NCBI GenBank assembly: GCA_964392615.1
Contig: CAYMRB010000080.1
Location: forward strand, 1 to 27,153
Reading direction: 5' to 3'
DNA: 27,153 bases
Source of the DNA: CAYMRB01 sp964392615
GTDB taxonomy: Bacteria; Planctomycetota; UBA8108
The position numbers were made by a program, and so were the translations under genes. Below, one piece after another: positions 16,304-25,101 of this stretch (the stretch's first letter is position 1; each line of letters opens with the position of its first letter). The notes under the pieces are model-generated. The model worked only from the letters and a program-made list of their open reading frames with translations, did no database searches and had not been told where the DNA came from.

Positions 16304-17707
16304 TCAGGGACGCTGCCAGGGAATGGCGCCGCCGCGCTGGATGTGCGCGCGCAGAGCCGTCGCCAGCTCTCGGAAGATTCGCGGCTGCTTCTTCGACAGA
16401 TCGTTCGCTTCGAGCGGGTCGGCCTCGAGGTCGTACAGCTCCTGCGGTGCGAACGGGCTGTTCTGAAGCAGCTTCCAGCGTCCGCGCCGGACCGCCTCGA
16501 TCGTCTTGCCACCGTACCGCAGATTGCCTTCGCGGCGCGAGAAGAACACGTCGCGCGATAGGGGAGGCTGCTCCTTGCCGAGCAATGTCGGGAGGAAGTC
16601 GACACCGTCGATCTCGTGCTCGAGGCGCACGCCCGCGGCCGCCGCGAGCGTCGGGTACAAGTCCATCGTCAACAGCAGCCGTTCGGAGCAGCTACCGGGC
16701 GCGATGCGCCCCGGCCAGACCGCGACCGTCGGAACGCGCAAGCCGCCTTCGTAGACGCTCTGCTTGCCATCGCGCAGCGGGCCGTTGTTCGCGCCGACGT
16801 TGAGCTGGCCGCCGTTGTCGGACGTGAACACGACCAGCGTGTTCTCCGCCATGCCCGTCGACCGAAGCGCCTCGAGCACCTTGCCGATGCCCGCGTCCAT
16901 GTGCTCGATAAGCGCGACGAGACGCGCGCGCTTGGCGTCGATTCCCGGCTCGCGCTGCTGCACGCGGGCGAGCCACTCGGGCGGCGGCTGGATCGGCGTG
17001 TGCGGCGCGTTGTACGCCAGGTACAGGAACCACGGCGCATCGGAGCCGCGGCGCTCGCGCAGGTACGCGATGGCCCAATCGGTGAAGAGATCGGTAGCGT
17101 GGCCCGGAGGGTCGATCTCCTCGCGCCCCTTGCGCATGTAGTTCACGCCGTGGCGGCGGTGCTTCCAGTAGTCATCCATCATGTCGCCGAGGAAGCCGTG
17201 GAAGAACCGGAAGCCGCGTTCGGTCGGCGTGTTCGGCGCTTCGACGCCGAGGTGCCACTTGCCGACAATCGCGGTATCGTAGCCGCGTCGGGCGAGGACC
17301 TCGGGCAACAGGACCGCCGTCGGGCTGAGCCAGCCCCAGCTGTCCTTTGCGTGCGTGCGGATGACTCCCGGTACGCCGACGAGCTCCGGGTAGCGTCCGG
17401 ACAAGAGCGACGCGCGGGTGGGGGAGCAGACGGGGCAGTTGGCGTAGAACCGGTCGAAGCGCATGCCTCGCCGAACGAGCCCATCGACATGCGGCGTGCG
17501 GAGATCCTCCGCGCCGTAGCTCGACAGGTCGCCCCAGCCGAGATCGTCGGCGAGGATGACGAGGATGTTCGGCGGGCGTCCCGGACGCGAGTCGGCTCGG
17601 AGCGGCTGCTGGGGTAGCGATACTCCCAGGAGCACGACGCCGAGCAGCGTCAGGAACGCCCGCCGATGACCGCGAGAGCAGGTCGGTGTGGAAGTGAGCC
17701 CTGCCAT
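16304..17707 (-). CDS. Exported type I sulfatase (arylsulfatase family)
   Basis: This is a 467-residue formylglycine sulfatase that removes sulfate esters, probably from sulfated polysaccharides. The N-terminus has a twin-arginine-type signal, HRRAFLTLLGVVLLG, ending near LRADS. The catalytic motif is C94-S-P-T-R98 within CSPTRASLLSGR, where C94 needs conversion to formylglycine. Metal ligands are D54/D55 (ILADDLGWGD) and D297/N298 (FTSDNGG). K150 and H152 (VGKWHLG) and H236 (APHTP) complete the site. All key residues are present. The ATG shares one base with the TGA of the upstream isomerase gene (TGATG), so translation is coupled. No sulfatase-maturing enzyme is in the window. Confidence 0.95.
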   Translation of the reverse strand: MAGLTSTPTCSRGHRRAFLTLLGVVLLGVSLPQQPLRADSRPGRPPNILVILADDLGWGDLSSYGAEDLRTPHVDGLVRRGMRFDRFYANCPVCSPTRASLLSGRYPELVGVPGVIRTHAKDSWGWLSPTAVLLPEVLARRGYDTAIVGKWHLGVEAPNTPTERGFRFFHGFLGDMMDDYWKHRRHGVNYMRKGREEIDPPGHATDLFTDWAIAYLRERRGSDAPWFLYLAYNAPHTPIQPPPEWLARVQQREPGIDAKRARLVALIEHMDAGIGKVLEALRSTGMAENTLVVFTSDNGGQLNVGANNGPLRDGKQSVYEGGLRVPTVAVWPGRIAPGSCSERLLLTMDLYPTLAAAAGVRLEHEIDGVDFLPTLLGKEQPPLSRDVFFSRREGNLRYGGKTIEAVRRGRWKLLQNSPFAPQELYDLEADPLEANDLSKKQPRIFRELATALRAHIQRGGAIPWQRP

Positions 17708-18555
17708 CAGGCGCGCTTCGCGACTTCGGCCTTCATGAATGCGAGTGCGTCGGCTGCCAGCTTCTCCTCGGTCTCGTACATGCGACGCCAGATGCAGGTC
17801 GCAGCCGCCAGCTCCGGCAGCGCCAGGCCGAACGCCTCGACGACCATCCAGCCGTCGTAGCCGATCGCAGCGAGCGTATCGAAGGTCTCGTCCCATCGCA
17901 CGATGCCCTGACCGGGCGTGCTGCGATCGTTCTCGGAGATGTGGACGTGCACCATGTGCGGCGCCGCGGTGCGGATCGCGTCGGGCACGCTCTTCTCTTC
18001 GATGTTCGCGTGGAACGTGTCGTACATCATCCTGCAGCTCGGATGGTCGACGTCCTGGACGAACTTCGCCATCTGCGCAGCCGTGTTCAGGAAGTAGCAC
18101 TCGAAGCGATTGAGATACTCGACACCGAGCTTGACGCCGATCTTCTCCGCGTGCTCCGCGACCTGGCGCATGCTGTCGACGCCCCACTTCCACTCGTCGC
18201 CGGTCGCACCGGCGCCGCTGAAGTGGCCGAGCGCGCTGTGGTACGGCCCGCACAGCGTCTGGGCACCGAGGGCCTGGCAGCAATCGAGCGCCTGCTTGTT
18301 GAGATCGACGCCCTTCGCGCGCACCGCAGCGTCCGAGCTGATCGGGTTGTCCTCGAGGTTGCGGACGGTGACCGCGGTTCGCTCGAAGCCGAGCTCATCG
18401 AGCTTCGCGCCGAGCTTCGCGGTCGCGTCGATGTCGTACGCGAACAACGGGACCTCGACCCCGTCGTAGCCCATGCCCTTCAACGCCTCGAGGACCGGGT
18501 AGTGCTCCTCGCCGATTCCTCCACTCCAGAGCAAGAGGTTCATACCGAATTTCAT
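17707..18555 (-). CDS. Sugar isomerase/epimerase, D-tagatose 3-epimerase-like TIM barrel
   Basis: This is a 282-residue single-domain TIM barrel of the xylose-isomerase-like superfamily. The metal ligands expected for D-tagatose/D-psicose 3-epimerases are all present: E146 (GVEYLN), D179 (MMYDTFH), H205 (HVHISEND) and E240 (VVEAFG). Their spacing matches the Pseudomonas cichorii enzyme (E152, D185, H211, E246 from recall) with a constant offset of six. It should epimerise a free ketose at C3 in the cytoplasm. CAGGAG lies before the ATG. It is the first gene of a coupled pair with the sulfatase, so it may process the desulfated sugar. A promoter is visible about 70-95 bases upstream. The exact sugar is unknown. 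Confidence 0.88.
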   Translation of the reverse strand: MKFGMNLLLWSGGIGEEHYPVLEALKGMGYDGVEVPLFAYDIDATAKLGAKLDELGFERTAVTVRNLEDNPISSDAAVRAKGVDLNKQALDCCQALGAQTLCGPYHSALGHFSGAGATGDEWKWGVDSMRQVAEHAEKIGVKLGVEYLNRFECYFLNTAAQMAKFVQDVDHPSCRMMYDTFHANIEEKSVPDAIRTAAPHMVHVHISENDRSTPGQGIVRWDETFDTLAAIGYDGWMVVEAFGLALPELAAATCIWRRMYETEEKLAADALAFMKAEVAKRA

Positions 18556-18621
18556 GGGGCGTTCTCCTGGATCTCTGCTGCGAATGCGTGGGAATGAGCG
18601 GACGTCGAGCCCGTCGGGCAG

Positions 18622-18650
18622 AAGATACGCAGCCGCGGAGGCGTTTGCAA
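18622..18650 (-). promoter_or_regulatory. Sigma70-type promoter of the isomerase-sulfatase pair
   Basis: On the minus strand TTGCAA (18645-18650) and TATCTT (18622-18627) are spaced by 17 bases, giving a leader of about 60 bases before the isomerase ATG. Confidence 0.55.
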
Positions 18651-18753
18651 GCGGGCCGGCGGCCGGCGCGCATGCGGCGGTGACGGTCCGGGGCGGGGGA
18701 AGAGGGCAGTCCGAGTGCGATTTCGACGGCGAGACGACCGCCCGGGTGCGAGG

Positions 18754-18917
18754 CCCCGGGCCTGCTGAACCGACCGAGATCGACCCGATTTCGAGACGAT
18801 TGCGAGGCGACCAGCCGGGAGATTGTGGGCTGTCGTTGTGCTTTTTGGCGGGCTAGAGTACCGCCGGGGGGCGCGGCCCGGGGGGGCGGACGGGCGGTCG
18901 GTTCAGCAGGCCCGGGG
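18754..18917. repeat. 23-bp perfect inverted repeat flanking a 118-base spacer
   Basis: The left arm 18754-18776 (core CCTGCTGAACCGACCG) is the exact reverse complement of the right arm 18895-18917. The spacer 18777-18894 contains most of the first 52-bp direct repeat and a T5-GGCGGGCTAGAGT stretch. No reading frame with family features fills it. It could be a small mobile or repeated element, or a long hairpin. Confidence 0.75.
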
Positions 18918-18981
18918 GACCGAGCGCGAGACCGAGATCGACCCGATTTCGAGACGATTGCGAGGCGACCAGCCGGGAGAT
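18772..18981. repeat. 52-bp perfect direct repeat, two copies
   Basis: Copy one is 18772-18823 and copy two is 18930-18981. They are identical over all 52 bases (both begin GACCGAGATCGACCCGATTT and end CCGGGAGAT), with starts 158 bases apart. Copy one overlaps the left arm of the inverted repeat by five bases. The surrounding gap 18556-19071 carries no recognisable gene apart from the promoter at 18622-18650. Confidence 0.85.
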
Positions 18982-19041
18982 GCGTGACCTGCTTCCTCGG
19001 CGTCATCGTCGCGCGTTTCTACCTGAATCTCATCGACGGCG

Positions 19042-19055
19042 CCGCCGAGAGGCGG
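19042..19055 (-). terminator. Small hairpin after the GH20 fusion gene
   Basis: CCGCC (19042-19046) pairs with GGCGG (19051-19055) around a GAGA tetraloop (TCTC on the minus strand), 16 bases past the stop. It is short and has no T-run. Confidence 0.3.
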
Positions 19056-19071
19056 TCGTGGCTCCGCGGGA

Positions 19072-22000
19072 TCAATCCGCGTAGGCCATCACCTCTACCA
19101 GGTGGCGGCCGGAATTGGCCGAGTTGCGCGTCTGGGTGACGCGGATGTACCGCACGGACCGTGGTGGAAAGCGGCAGGTGTATCCCTTGGCAGTGGACGG
19201 GTACGAGTTGTCGCGCCAGTCGGCGACCGTATCCCAGCGATCGGAGTCGATCGAGGTCTCGACGGTGAATCCGTAGTGCCGGTTGTCACCGTAGTAGGGA
19301 ACCACGACGACACGACCGACGGTCGTCGGCTCCGTGAGGTCGACCTGCCACCATGCGGCGCCGGGGTGCAGATCGACGTCCGTCGCCCAGTAGCTGTCGG
19401 TGTCGTGGCTTCGGCCGTCGTTGGCCAGCCTCGCCGGGTGCCCCGGAAGCCCGTGCGAGCACTTCGTCGGTCTGCCGGTCGTGAGGCTGACGACGTCCGG
19501 CTTGCTTCGAGGGCGACCGACGGATTCGGCGGTTTGGAGATACTGCCGGACGACCGTCGGAAAGTCCCAACGCCGGTCCTGAGCCGACCGCGTGACGAGG
19601 TCCACTTCCTCGAGCGTCCCAAGCAGAGGACGGGACTTCGGCAGCGTGAGTACGATCCGATCGGGAGGGTTTCTCCGGGGCGGATCGAGCTCGACCTCGA
19701 CTCCCTTCCGGCCCCCCCTGACCGTCAGGTTCAGCGGGCCGAAATGCGTGGGTAGACGCCTGACGCGAATCTCCTTCCCGTCGTCCAGCCACCAGTCCGG
19801 CACGGCGGCGAGAAGATGCAATTCGTCACCGGCCTCGTGCACGAGCATGTGGCGAAGCATGATCGCGTAGTTGCAGGCCCCGGTCACGTGCGGAATCGTG
19901 TGGCTCCAGGCCTCGCGCTTCTTGTAGTAGATGCCTTCGGGGAATGCATGGGCGGCAGTCGAGTGCAACAGGTACCAGTAGAAGTCCTCCACCACCTGCT
20001 CGTGGTCGCCGCGAATCAAGTCGACCATCGTCGTGTAAGAGCCCATGTACGGGTGGATAGCTTCGACCTTACCCGTCCCCCTCCATTGAATGGTCCCTTC
20101 GATGAACCCACCGGCGAAGTCCCTGCGGACGTGCCGGCTGAGCGCGGCGACACGAGGATCGTCGCGCGGAAACAACTCGGTCGGCCACAGCGTCTCGGTG
20201 TTTCCCCAGTGTGTGCCGTTCGCTTCCCAACTAGGTGGGAAGTGCCGAAGGCCCGTCTTCTTCCAGGCCGTATCGATGTCCTCGCGATACAGCGCCGCTT
20301 CGGCGACTAGCTCCTCGGCGTCCGCCGTTTTTCCGAGGGTCTTCGCGGCGTCGGCCACGCAGAGCATGCCACGGAAATTCCACATGTCGTAGCCGACGAT
20401 GTGGTACTTCGCGTTCCAGAGGCACTCGCCGTCAGCGGGCGCGGCGTGAAGCACGCCGGTAAACGGTGGAGCGGTCGCGCGCCGAGCCTTCATCGTCCAG
20501 CGCACGGCTCGAAGCATCCGCGGATAGACCCGCTCGAGAAACTCACGATCTCCGGTGATCTTGGCATACTGCCACAGAGTCCAGACCGACTGGCCGTTGG
20601 CGTCGAGCTGCTTCCCTTGATTGCCGCCGCCGCGGAATCGTCCTTCCGCGTCTTGGCACTTCAGATAGTGCTCGATCGCCTTGGCTGCTGCATCCGTCAG
20701 GCCGGCCTCCTCCAACTCCATGACCTGGTACGCGCCGTCGCGCGGGTAGAATATGTCATAGAAGTCCTCCCCTCCGTGCGCCTCGCCATGATCGTTGGCG
20801 ATCAATTGGCACACGTGTGCGGCCAGCAGCGCCTCGCTTGCCTTGCGGCATGGCACCGCGATCTCGGCCGCGCGATGCAGCACCCGCTGCCAGTACTCCC
20901 TGGTGCGGTGAAGCCACACCTGCGGATCTTCGTCGTCGTACTTCCCGGCGTCGTCGATAGCGAAGAAAGTGTATCGGGCGGTACTCTCGGCCGTGCCGCC
21001 GGGCGGGAGCTTCCAGGACCACGCGTACCGGCGGGAGTGCGCCTTGCCGGTTTCCCCACCGCCCTGAGGCTCCGGGGTTCTGGGGGCCTTCAAGCCAGCT
21101 TCAGGTCCGAGCTCGACACTCGCCTCGACGGGCTTGTCGGACGTATTGACAGCCTTCACCCGTATCCAGTTCAGGAAGTTCTCGCCCTCGGTCGGCCAAT
21201 CGTACGCCGCCTCCCAGTCCTTCACGTCCGGCAGGGGGGTCGCCCAGTACGCCACTTCGTATCGCACCGGGCCGTCCTCGGCGGCGACCAGGATGACCGG
21301 CATCCAACCATCCATCGCCAACTTGGGATTCTCACGACTCAACGGAGTCGAATCGGCGCCGAGGCGAACTTCGATCACCGTCTTGCCTGCCAGGATGAGC
21401 TCGTTCTTCGGTGTGATCCGAGAGCCGAACGTGTAGTCCTTCAGCCCGATGACATTCCAGTTATTGGCAAAGTAGTCGAAGTTCTCCACGAATTCGGCGG
21501 CACGTTCGACGAGCGACTCATCGAGCGGCCGGTAGCCTACGCCCGCCTTCTTCAAGCGCTCTACATGCGGGATGAGTCGGTAGACGAACAACCGGACACT
21601 CCGATTCCCTCTCGGAGACCAGAGAACCTCGCTCAGAGCGCATGCACGGGGCCAGGTCATGAAGTCCCGCCGCGCCGCGTCAGCGATCAACTCGCCCCAG
21701 AGTTGACCTTGCCCGCCGAGGACGTGTTGGGCTTGTTCGGCGTTGAGCGCCGCAGGTACCGGATCGAACGCGTAGACGTCTTCCACTGTCGTGACTCGAT
21801 TGCCCAGCCCCAGCTCGCTCTTGTGCTGGCGGTAGTCGAAGTACGTATGCGACGTCGGAGCCATGACCACGTCGTGACCCGCCTTGGCCGCGGCGACTCC
21901 ACCGCGGGTTCCCCGCCAGCTCATCACCGTCGCGCCGGGCGCCAAGCCGCCCTGAAGAATCTCATCCCAGCCGATCATGCGACGCCCCTTGCTGGTCAAG

Positions 22001-23133
22001 AACGCATCCATCTTCTTGATGAACCAGCTGTGAAGAGCGTGGGCGTCGGCACAGCCCAGGTCCTTCATCAACGCCCGCATCTCCGGATCATCGGTCCAGA
22101 CTTTGATGTTGGCTTCGTCGCCCCCGATGTGAATGAACCTGCTGGGGAAGAGCTCGATCACCTCGGCCAGCACATCCTGCATGAAGGTCACGGTCTCGGG
22201 TCGAGGCCCCAGCAGGCCTGAATCGGGTCTCCACGAGTGTCCCTGTCCCCATCGCTTCGCGGGTGAAAGCGCGGCCAGGTGCTTCATGTTGACGCCATGC
22301 TCGGGATACGCCACGATCGCTGACCCGGCGTGATAGGGCATCTCGATCTCCGGCACGATCGTGACGTGGCGCTCCGCCGCGTAGCGAACCAACTCGCGGA
22401 TGTCCTCCTGCGTGTAGAATCCGAAGCAGCGCGGCCCCTTGCCCTTCTTGTAGCGCAGATTCCAGTCCATCTGCGAGCCGAGCGCCGTCAACTTCGGGTA
22501 CTTCTTGATCTCGATCCGCCACCCCTCGTTGTCGGTCAAGTGAACCTGCAGGCGATTGAACTTGTGCAGGGCCATGGCGTCGACGTAACGCTTGACGTCC
22601 TCGACCGGGATGAAGTGTCGCGCCGGGTCGATCAACAGGCCTCGCCAGCGGAAACGTGGCGAGTCGTTGATCGTGACGCAGGGGACGACCCAGTTCACCC
22701 CATCGATGCGCTGCGGAGAAAAGACCTCCGGTGGCAATAGCTGGCGCAGCGTCTGAAGGCCGTAGAATAGCCCTGCCTGCCCCGCGGCACGGAGGTCGAG
22801 CAGTCTCGGTGTCACTTGCAGAGTGTAGCCTTCATCCCCCAATTCCGTGTCGAGGGCGTCGTCCAACGTGAGAGCGATTCCCTCCTCGCCTGGCTCGCCG
22901 GCAACCACTCTCAACTCGAATCCCATCGCCGGGGCCAAGGTGGCGACGAGTTGCCGTGCCGTCGTGTTTGCCGGACCAGCCGCCGTGACCTGCGTGGCCG
23001 GCGTGATGCGAAAGACCCCTCGGTGCATCTCCATCGCGACAGGCTGCGGAATCACCGCCGGCGTCTGCGCGAACAAGCCGCCACGGAGAGAGACGACAAT
23101 CAGAATGCAGACCTGAATCGTGCGTTGACTCAT
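19072..23133 (-). CDS. Secreted GH20 hexosaminidase / six-hairpin glycosidase / F5-8C fusion
   Basis: This is a 1353-residue protein with a signal peptide at about 1-22. Residues about 24-150 match the GH20 accessory domain. Residues about 155-505 are the GH20 barrel, with the catalytic pair D339-E340 in HIGGDE, LQVHLTDNEGWRIEIKKYP, and WGEL near 479. This part should release terminal N-acetylglucosamine or N-acetylgalactosamine. Residues about 560-740 are beta-rich. Residues about 745-1120 resemble the (alpha/alpha)6 six-hairpin glycosidases, with FYPRDGAYQVMELEEAGL and GQSVWTLWQYAKITGDREFL. Residues about 1215-1352 form an F5/8-type discoidin domain (WWQVDLTEPTTVGRV), probably for glycan binding. 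The ATG at 23133 is chosen: AGAGGA precedes it by 8 bases, and the upstream gene's stop is 4 bases away. The substrate of the second catalytic domain is unknown. Confidence 0.88.
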   Translation of the reverse strand: MSQRTIQVCILIVVSLRGGLFAQTPAVIPQPVAMEMHRGVFRITPATQVTAAGPANTTARQLVATLAPAMGFELRVVAGEPGEEGIALTLDDALDTELGDEGYTLQVTPRLLDLRAAGQAGLFYGLQTLRQLLPPEVFSPQRIDGVNWVVPCVTINDSPRFRWRGLLIDPARHFIPVEDVKRYVDAMALHKFNRLQVHLTDNEGWRIEIKKYPKLTALGSQMDWNLRYKKGKGPRCFGFYTQEDIRELVRYAAERHVTIVPEIEMPYHAGSAIVAYPEHGVNMKHLAALSPAKRWGQGHSWRPDSGLLGPRPETVTFMQDVLAEVIELFPSRFIHIGGDEANIKVWTDDPEMRALMKDLGCADAHALHSWFIKKMDAFLTSKGRRMIGWDEILQGGLAPGATVMSWRGTRGGVAAAKAGHDVVMAPTSHTYFDYRQHKSELGLGNRVTTVEDVYAFDPVPAALNAEQAQHVLGGQGQLWGELIADAARRDFMTWPRACALSEVLWSPRGNRSVRLFVYRLIPHVERLKKAGVGYRPLDESLVERAAEFVENFDYFANNWNVIGLKDYTFGSRITPKNELILAGKTVIEVRLGADSTPLSRENPKLAMDGWMPVILVAAEDGPVRYEVAYWATPLPDVKDWEAAYDWPTEGENFLNWIRVKAVNTSDKPVEASVELGPEAGLKAPRTPEPQGGGETGKAHSRRYAWSWKLPPGGTAESTARYTFFAIDDAGKYDDEDPQVWLHRTREYWQRVLHRAAEIAVPCRKASEALLAAHVCQLIANDHGEAHGGEDFYDIFYPRDGAYQVMELEEAGLTDAAAKAIEHYLKCQDAEGRFRGGGNQGKQLDANGQSVWTLWQYAKITGDREFLERVYPRMLRAVRWTMKARRATAPPFTGVLHAAPADGECLWNAKYHIVGYDMWNFRGMLCVADAAKTLGKTADAEELVAEAALYREDIDTAWKKTGLRHFPPSWEANGTHWGNTETLWPTELFPRDDPRVAALSRHVRRDFAGGFIEGTIQWRGTGKVEAIHPYMGSYTTMVDLIRGDHEQVVEDFYWYLLHSTAAHAFPEGIYYKKREAWSHTIPHVTGACNYAIMLRHMLVHEAGDELHLLAAVPDWWLDDGKEIRVRRLPTHFGPLNLTVRGGRKGVEVELDPPRRNPPDRIVLTLPKSRPLLGTLEEVDLVTRSAQDRRWDFPTVVRQYLQTAESVGRPRSKPDVVSLTTGRPTKCSHGLPGHPARLANDGRSHDTDSYWATDVDLHPGAAWWQVDLTEPTTVGRVVVVPYYGDNRHYGFTVETSIDSDRWDTVADWRDNSYPSTAKGYTCRFPPRSVRYIRVTQTRNSANSGRHLVEVMAYAD

Positions 23134-23137
23134 GGGT

Positions 23138-23953
23138 TCATTCCTCTGCAATACACTTCGCCGCAAGCATCTGGTTCCAGAACAGATCGTATTGCGGCCA
23201 TTTGACAAGGTTGATTCCCCAGTGAGGGCTGGCGCCGGTCGTCCAGCTGCTCACGCGTCCTGCGCCCAGAGAGCGGGTAGCGAGCAACGGACACCAGCGA
23301 TCGGCGAACCGAATCTCGACGATCGTTTCACAGTCATCGCGTCGACGCGTTTCGTTGAAGCCCAGCAACGGTGGCAACGTGGCGAAGTCGATGCCACGGA
23401 TCATCGGGTGGTCTTCGATCAGCACGCGCACGGGGAAGCTCTCGGTCGACTCGAGCAGATCGTCGGTCTCGAGACACTCGACCGGAAGCACATCGCGGAA
23501 CAGACTGCGGCCCCAGCCGCCTTTGCCCTGTTGTCCGCCGAACGAGTACCAACCGCCGTTCATGTGAAAGTGTCCCCCGGCCTCGATCCACCGTCGCAGC
23601 AGTCTGAAGCGATCCGGAAACGTCACGTAGCCATCGGCCCACTTGGCTCGATCGAAGAAATCCGGGTGCAGCATCAGGCACTTGGTTTCCACGTCCCCGA
23701 AGACGATCGTCGTCGCCCATTTCAGTCGTGCATCGAACTCCTCGGGCGACAAGTTGTACAACTCCCACGATGGCTGCGTGATGACCTCGGCGCCGTCGAT
23801 GGCGCGCATGGCGTCCACTAGCGGGCGGGCATAGTTGAGCACCTCGACGTTCTTCTTGGCCGACAGAAACGGCGACTCGATGTACTCGTTTCCGGTGTGA
23901 ATGCACCAATTGCCCACGTGCCAGATTCGGAGATTCGAGTTGGCTTGAGGCAT
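23138..23953 (-). CDS. Class I glutamine amidotransferase-like protein (PF07090 type)
   Basis: This is a 271-residue protein without a signal peptide. The fold looks like the flavodoxin-like amidotransferase superfamily. It has a beta strand start LRIWHVGNW, IVFGDVETKCLM, WIEAGGHFHMNGGWYSFGG, then DHPMIRGIDFATLPPLLGFNET and GAGRVSSWTTGASPHWG. The last block is characteristic of the PF07090 and ThuA-like families that are common beside glycan genes in Planctomycetota. No clear GxCxG nucleophile elbow is visible, so enzyme activity is doubtful; a sugar- or ligand-binding role is possible. It lies 4 bases before the GH20 fusion gene, carries that gene's ribosome site, and is transcribed divergently from the AraC gene. 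Confidence 0.75.
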   Translation of the reverse strand: MPQANSNLRIWHVGNWCIHTGNEYIESPFLSAKKNVEVLNYARPLVDAMRAIDGAEVITQPSWELYNLSPEEFDARLKWATTIVFGDVETKCLMLHPDFFDRAKWADGYVTFPDRFRLLRRWIEAGGHFHMNGGWYSFGGQQGKGGWGRSLFRDVLPVECLETDDLLESTESFPVRVLIEDHPMIRGIDFATLPPLLGFNETRRRDDCETIVEIRFADRWCPLLATRSLGAGRVSSWTTGASPHWGINLVKWPQYDLFWNQMLAAKCIAEE

Positions 23954-24140
23954 CGACGTTCACCGGAAGGGCCTGGGTGGTGGGACCGATCGAATGACGC
24001 TAAAATTGCCGCCATGAGATCGGAGAGGATCCTCCAATTACGACATAGTACATGCAAACGGCCAGAGAGGATTTCGTACTTCTTGCCCGACTTGTCGCAA
24101 TTACTGCCATGCACATCGATGGCACATCTCGACTTCGCGC
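23954..24140. promoter_or_regulatory. Divergent control region between the amidotransferase-like and AraC genes
   Basis: These 187 bases separate divergent genes and must hold both promoters. The region is clearly AT-richer than its surroundings around 24030-24110. It contains a 10-bp palindrome, GAGGATCCTC (24025-24034). It also has a loose tandem pair, ACTTCTTGCCCG and ACTTGTCGCA, at about 24078-24099, that could be AraC half-sites. No clean -35/-10 pair was identified. The only plausible AraC start in its frame is 24141. Confidence 0.4.
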
Positions 24141-24953
24141 ATGGGCCCTCCAGCTGACATCCCGCCGCTACCCGGCGCTCTGATTGACAAGATCGTGCTG
24201 GTAGACCAGCTCACGCGCGACCGGACCGGGCCCTTCACGTCGGTATCGCTTCCCGGCAACTTGATCCATGTTGTCACGGAAGGGAGAGTCGTCCAGCGGG
24301 CCGGAGGCATGACCGAGCGATTCGGCGCCGGCAACGCGATCTGGTATTGCGAGAATGAACCGATCCGGGGAGAGATTCTCGAAGCGCCCTATAGCTTCTA
24401 CACGGTGAACTTCGAGGCGCCGACGCTGGAGCCTCCGTCGCCGAGTCAGCGCGTCATCCGGCTGAAGCGGCGCACCGTGCAGCGCATGGCCGAGCTGCTG
24501 GATGTGTGGCGCGACGTCGCCGCCGCCCCGACGATTCGTCACCTGCGGGTGCATGCTCTGCTGCTCGATCTCATCGCGGATGTGTTGCCCAGCCAGGGGG
24601 ACCGACACCGCGCGGATGCGCCCACCCGATTGTGGTGGGACCTCGAGGCGAAGCTCCGGGCGGACCTGTCCGTGTCGATCGATCTGAACTACATCGTACG
24701 GTTGAGTCGACGCAGCCAGAGGTCGATCGTCCGCTCCTGCCACTTGGCTACCGGCCTGCCGCCGATGAAACGCCTGAAGAAGATACGGCTCAGCTACGCG
24801 CGCGGCTTGGTACAGCTGTCCGATCTGAACATGTCCCAGATCGCCTATCGCGTCGGGTACGGTCGCGTGCAGGAGTTCAGCCGCGACTATCGCAAGCACT
24901 TCGGCGTGACGCCGTCCGACGACCGAAAGCGCGGGCCAGACTATCGAGAGTGA
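24141..24953 (+). CDS. AraC-family transcriptional regulator
   Basis: This is a 270-residue regulator. Residues about 165-258 form the double helix-turn-helix of AraC/XylS proteins: LSVSIDLNYIVRLSRRSQRS, then LPPMKRLKKIRLSYARGLV, and the signature end MSQIAYRVGYGRVQEFSRDYRKHFGVTPSD. Residues 15-150 are a ligand-binding-like beta region (FGAGNAIWYCENEP resembles a cupin) of weaker similarity. It is divergent from the amidotransferase/GH20 genes, so it probably activates them in response to a sugar. The upstream frame is open to 24018 without a start codon, which supports 24141. No good ribosome site is seen. Confidence 0.88.
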   Translation: MGPPADIPPLPGALIDKIVLVDQLTRDRTGPFTSVSLPGNLIHVVTEGRVVQRAGGMTERFGAGNAIWYCENEPIRGEILEAPYSFYTVNFEAPTLEPPSPSQRVIRLKRRTVQRMAELLDVWRDVAAAPTIRHLRVHALLLDLIADVLPSQGDRHRADAPTRLWWDLEAKLRADLSVSIDLNYIVRLSRRSQRSIVRSCHLATGLPPMKRLKKIRLSYARGLVQLSDLNMSQIAYRVGYGRVQEFSRDYRKHFGVTPSDDRKRGPDYRE

Positions 24954-25036
24954 AGAGCCGGAAGAGCTCGACTCGAGGCCGGCACGAGCATTCGCGGAAC
25001 TTCGACGCCGCCTCGCGGGAAAACCCAGCGGTCCGG

Positions 25037-25069
25037 CGGGCCCTATAACCGATCAGAGGTCAGGGCCCG
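25037..25069 (+). other. 8-bp inverted repeat between the AraC and GT39 genes
   Basis: CGGGCCCT (25037-25044) pairs with AGGGCCCG (25062-25069) over a 17-base loop that includes TATAAC (25044-25049). It could terminate the AraC transcript or act in the leader of the next gene. Confidence 0.3.
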
Positions 25070-25101
25070 AGACAGGCCTCTCGGAGTCGAATGAGGACGA
25101 G

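Noticed and set aside
17708..18283. Extending the sulfatase upstream to 18283
   Set aside because: That stretch overlaps the well-supported isomerase gene; the ATG at 17707 is followed directly by a Tat-type signal peptide.
20401..22221. 606-codon open frame on the + strand within the GH20 fusion
   Set aside because: No recognisable motifs; the minus strand holds GH20 catalytic and six-hairpin signatures over the same bases.
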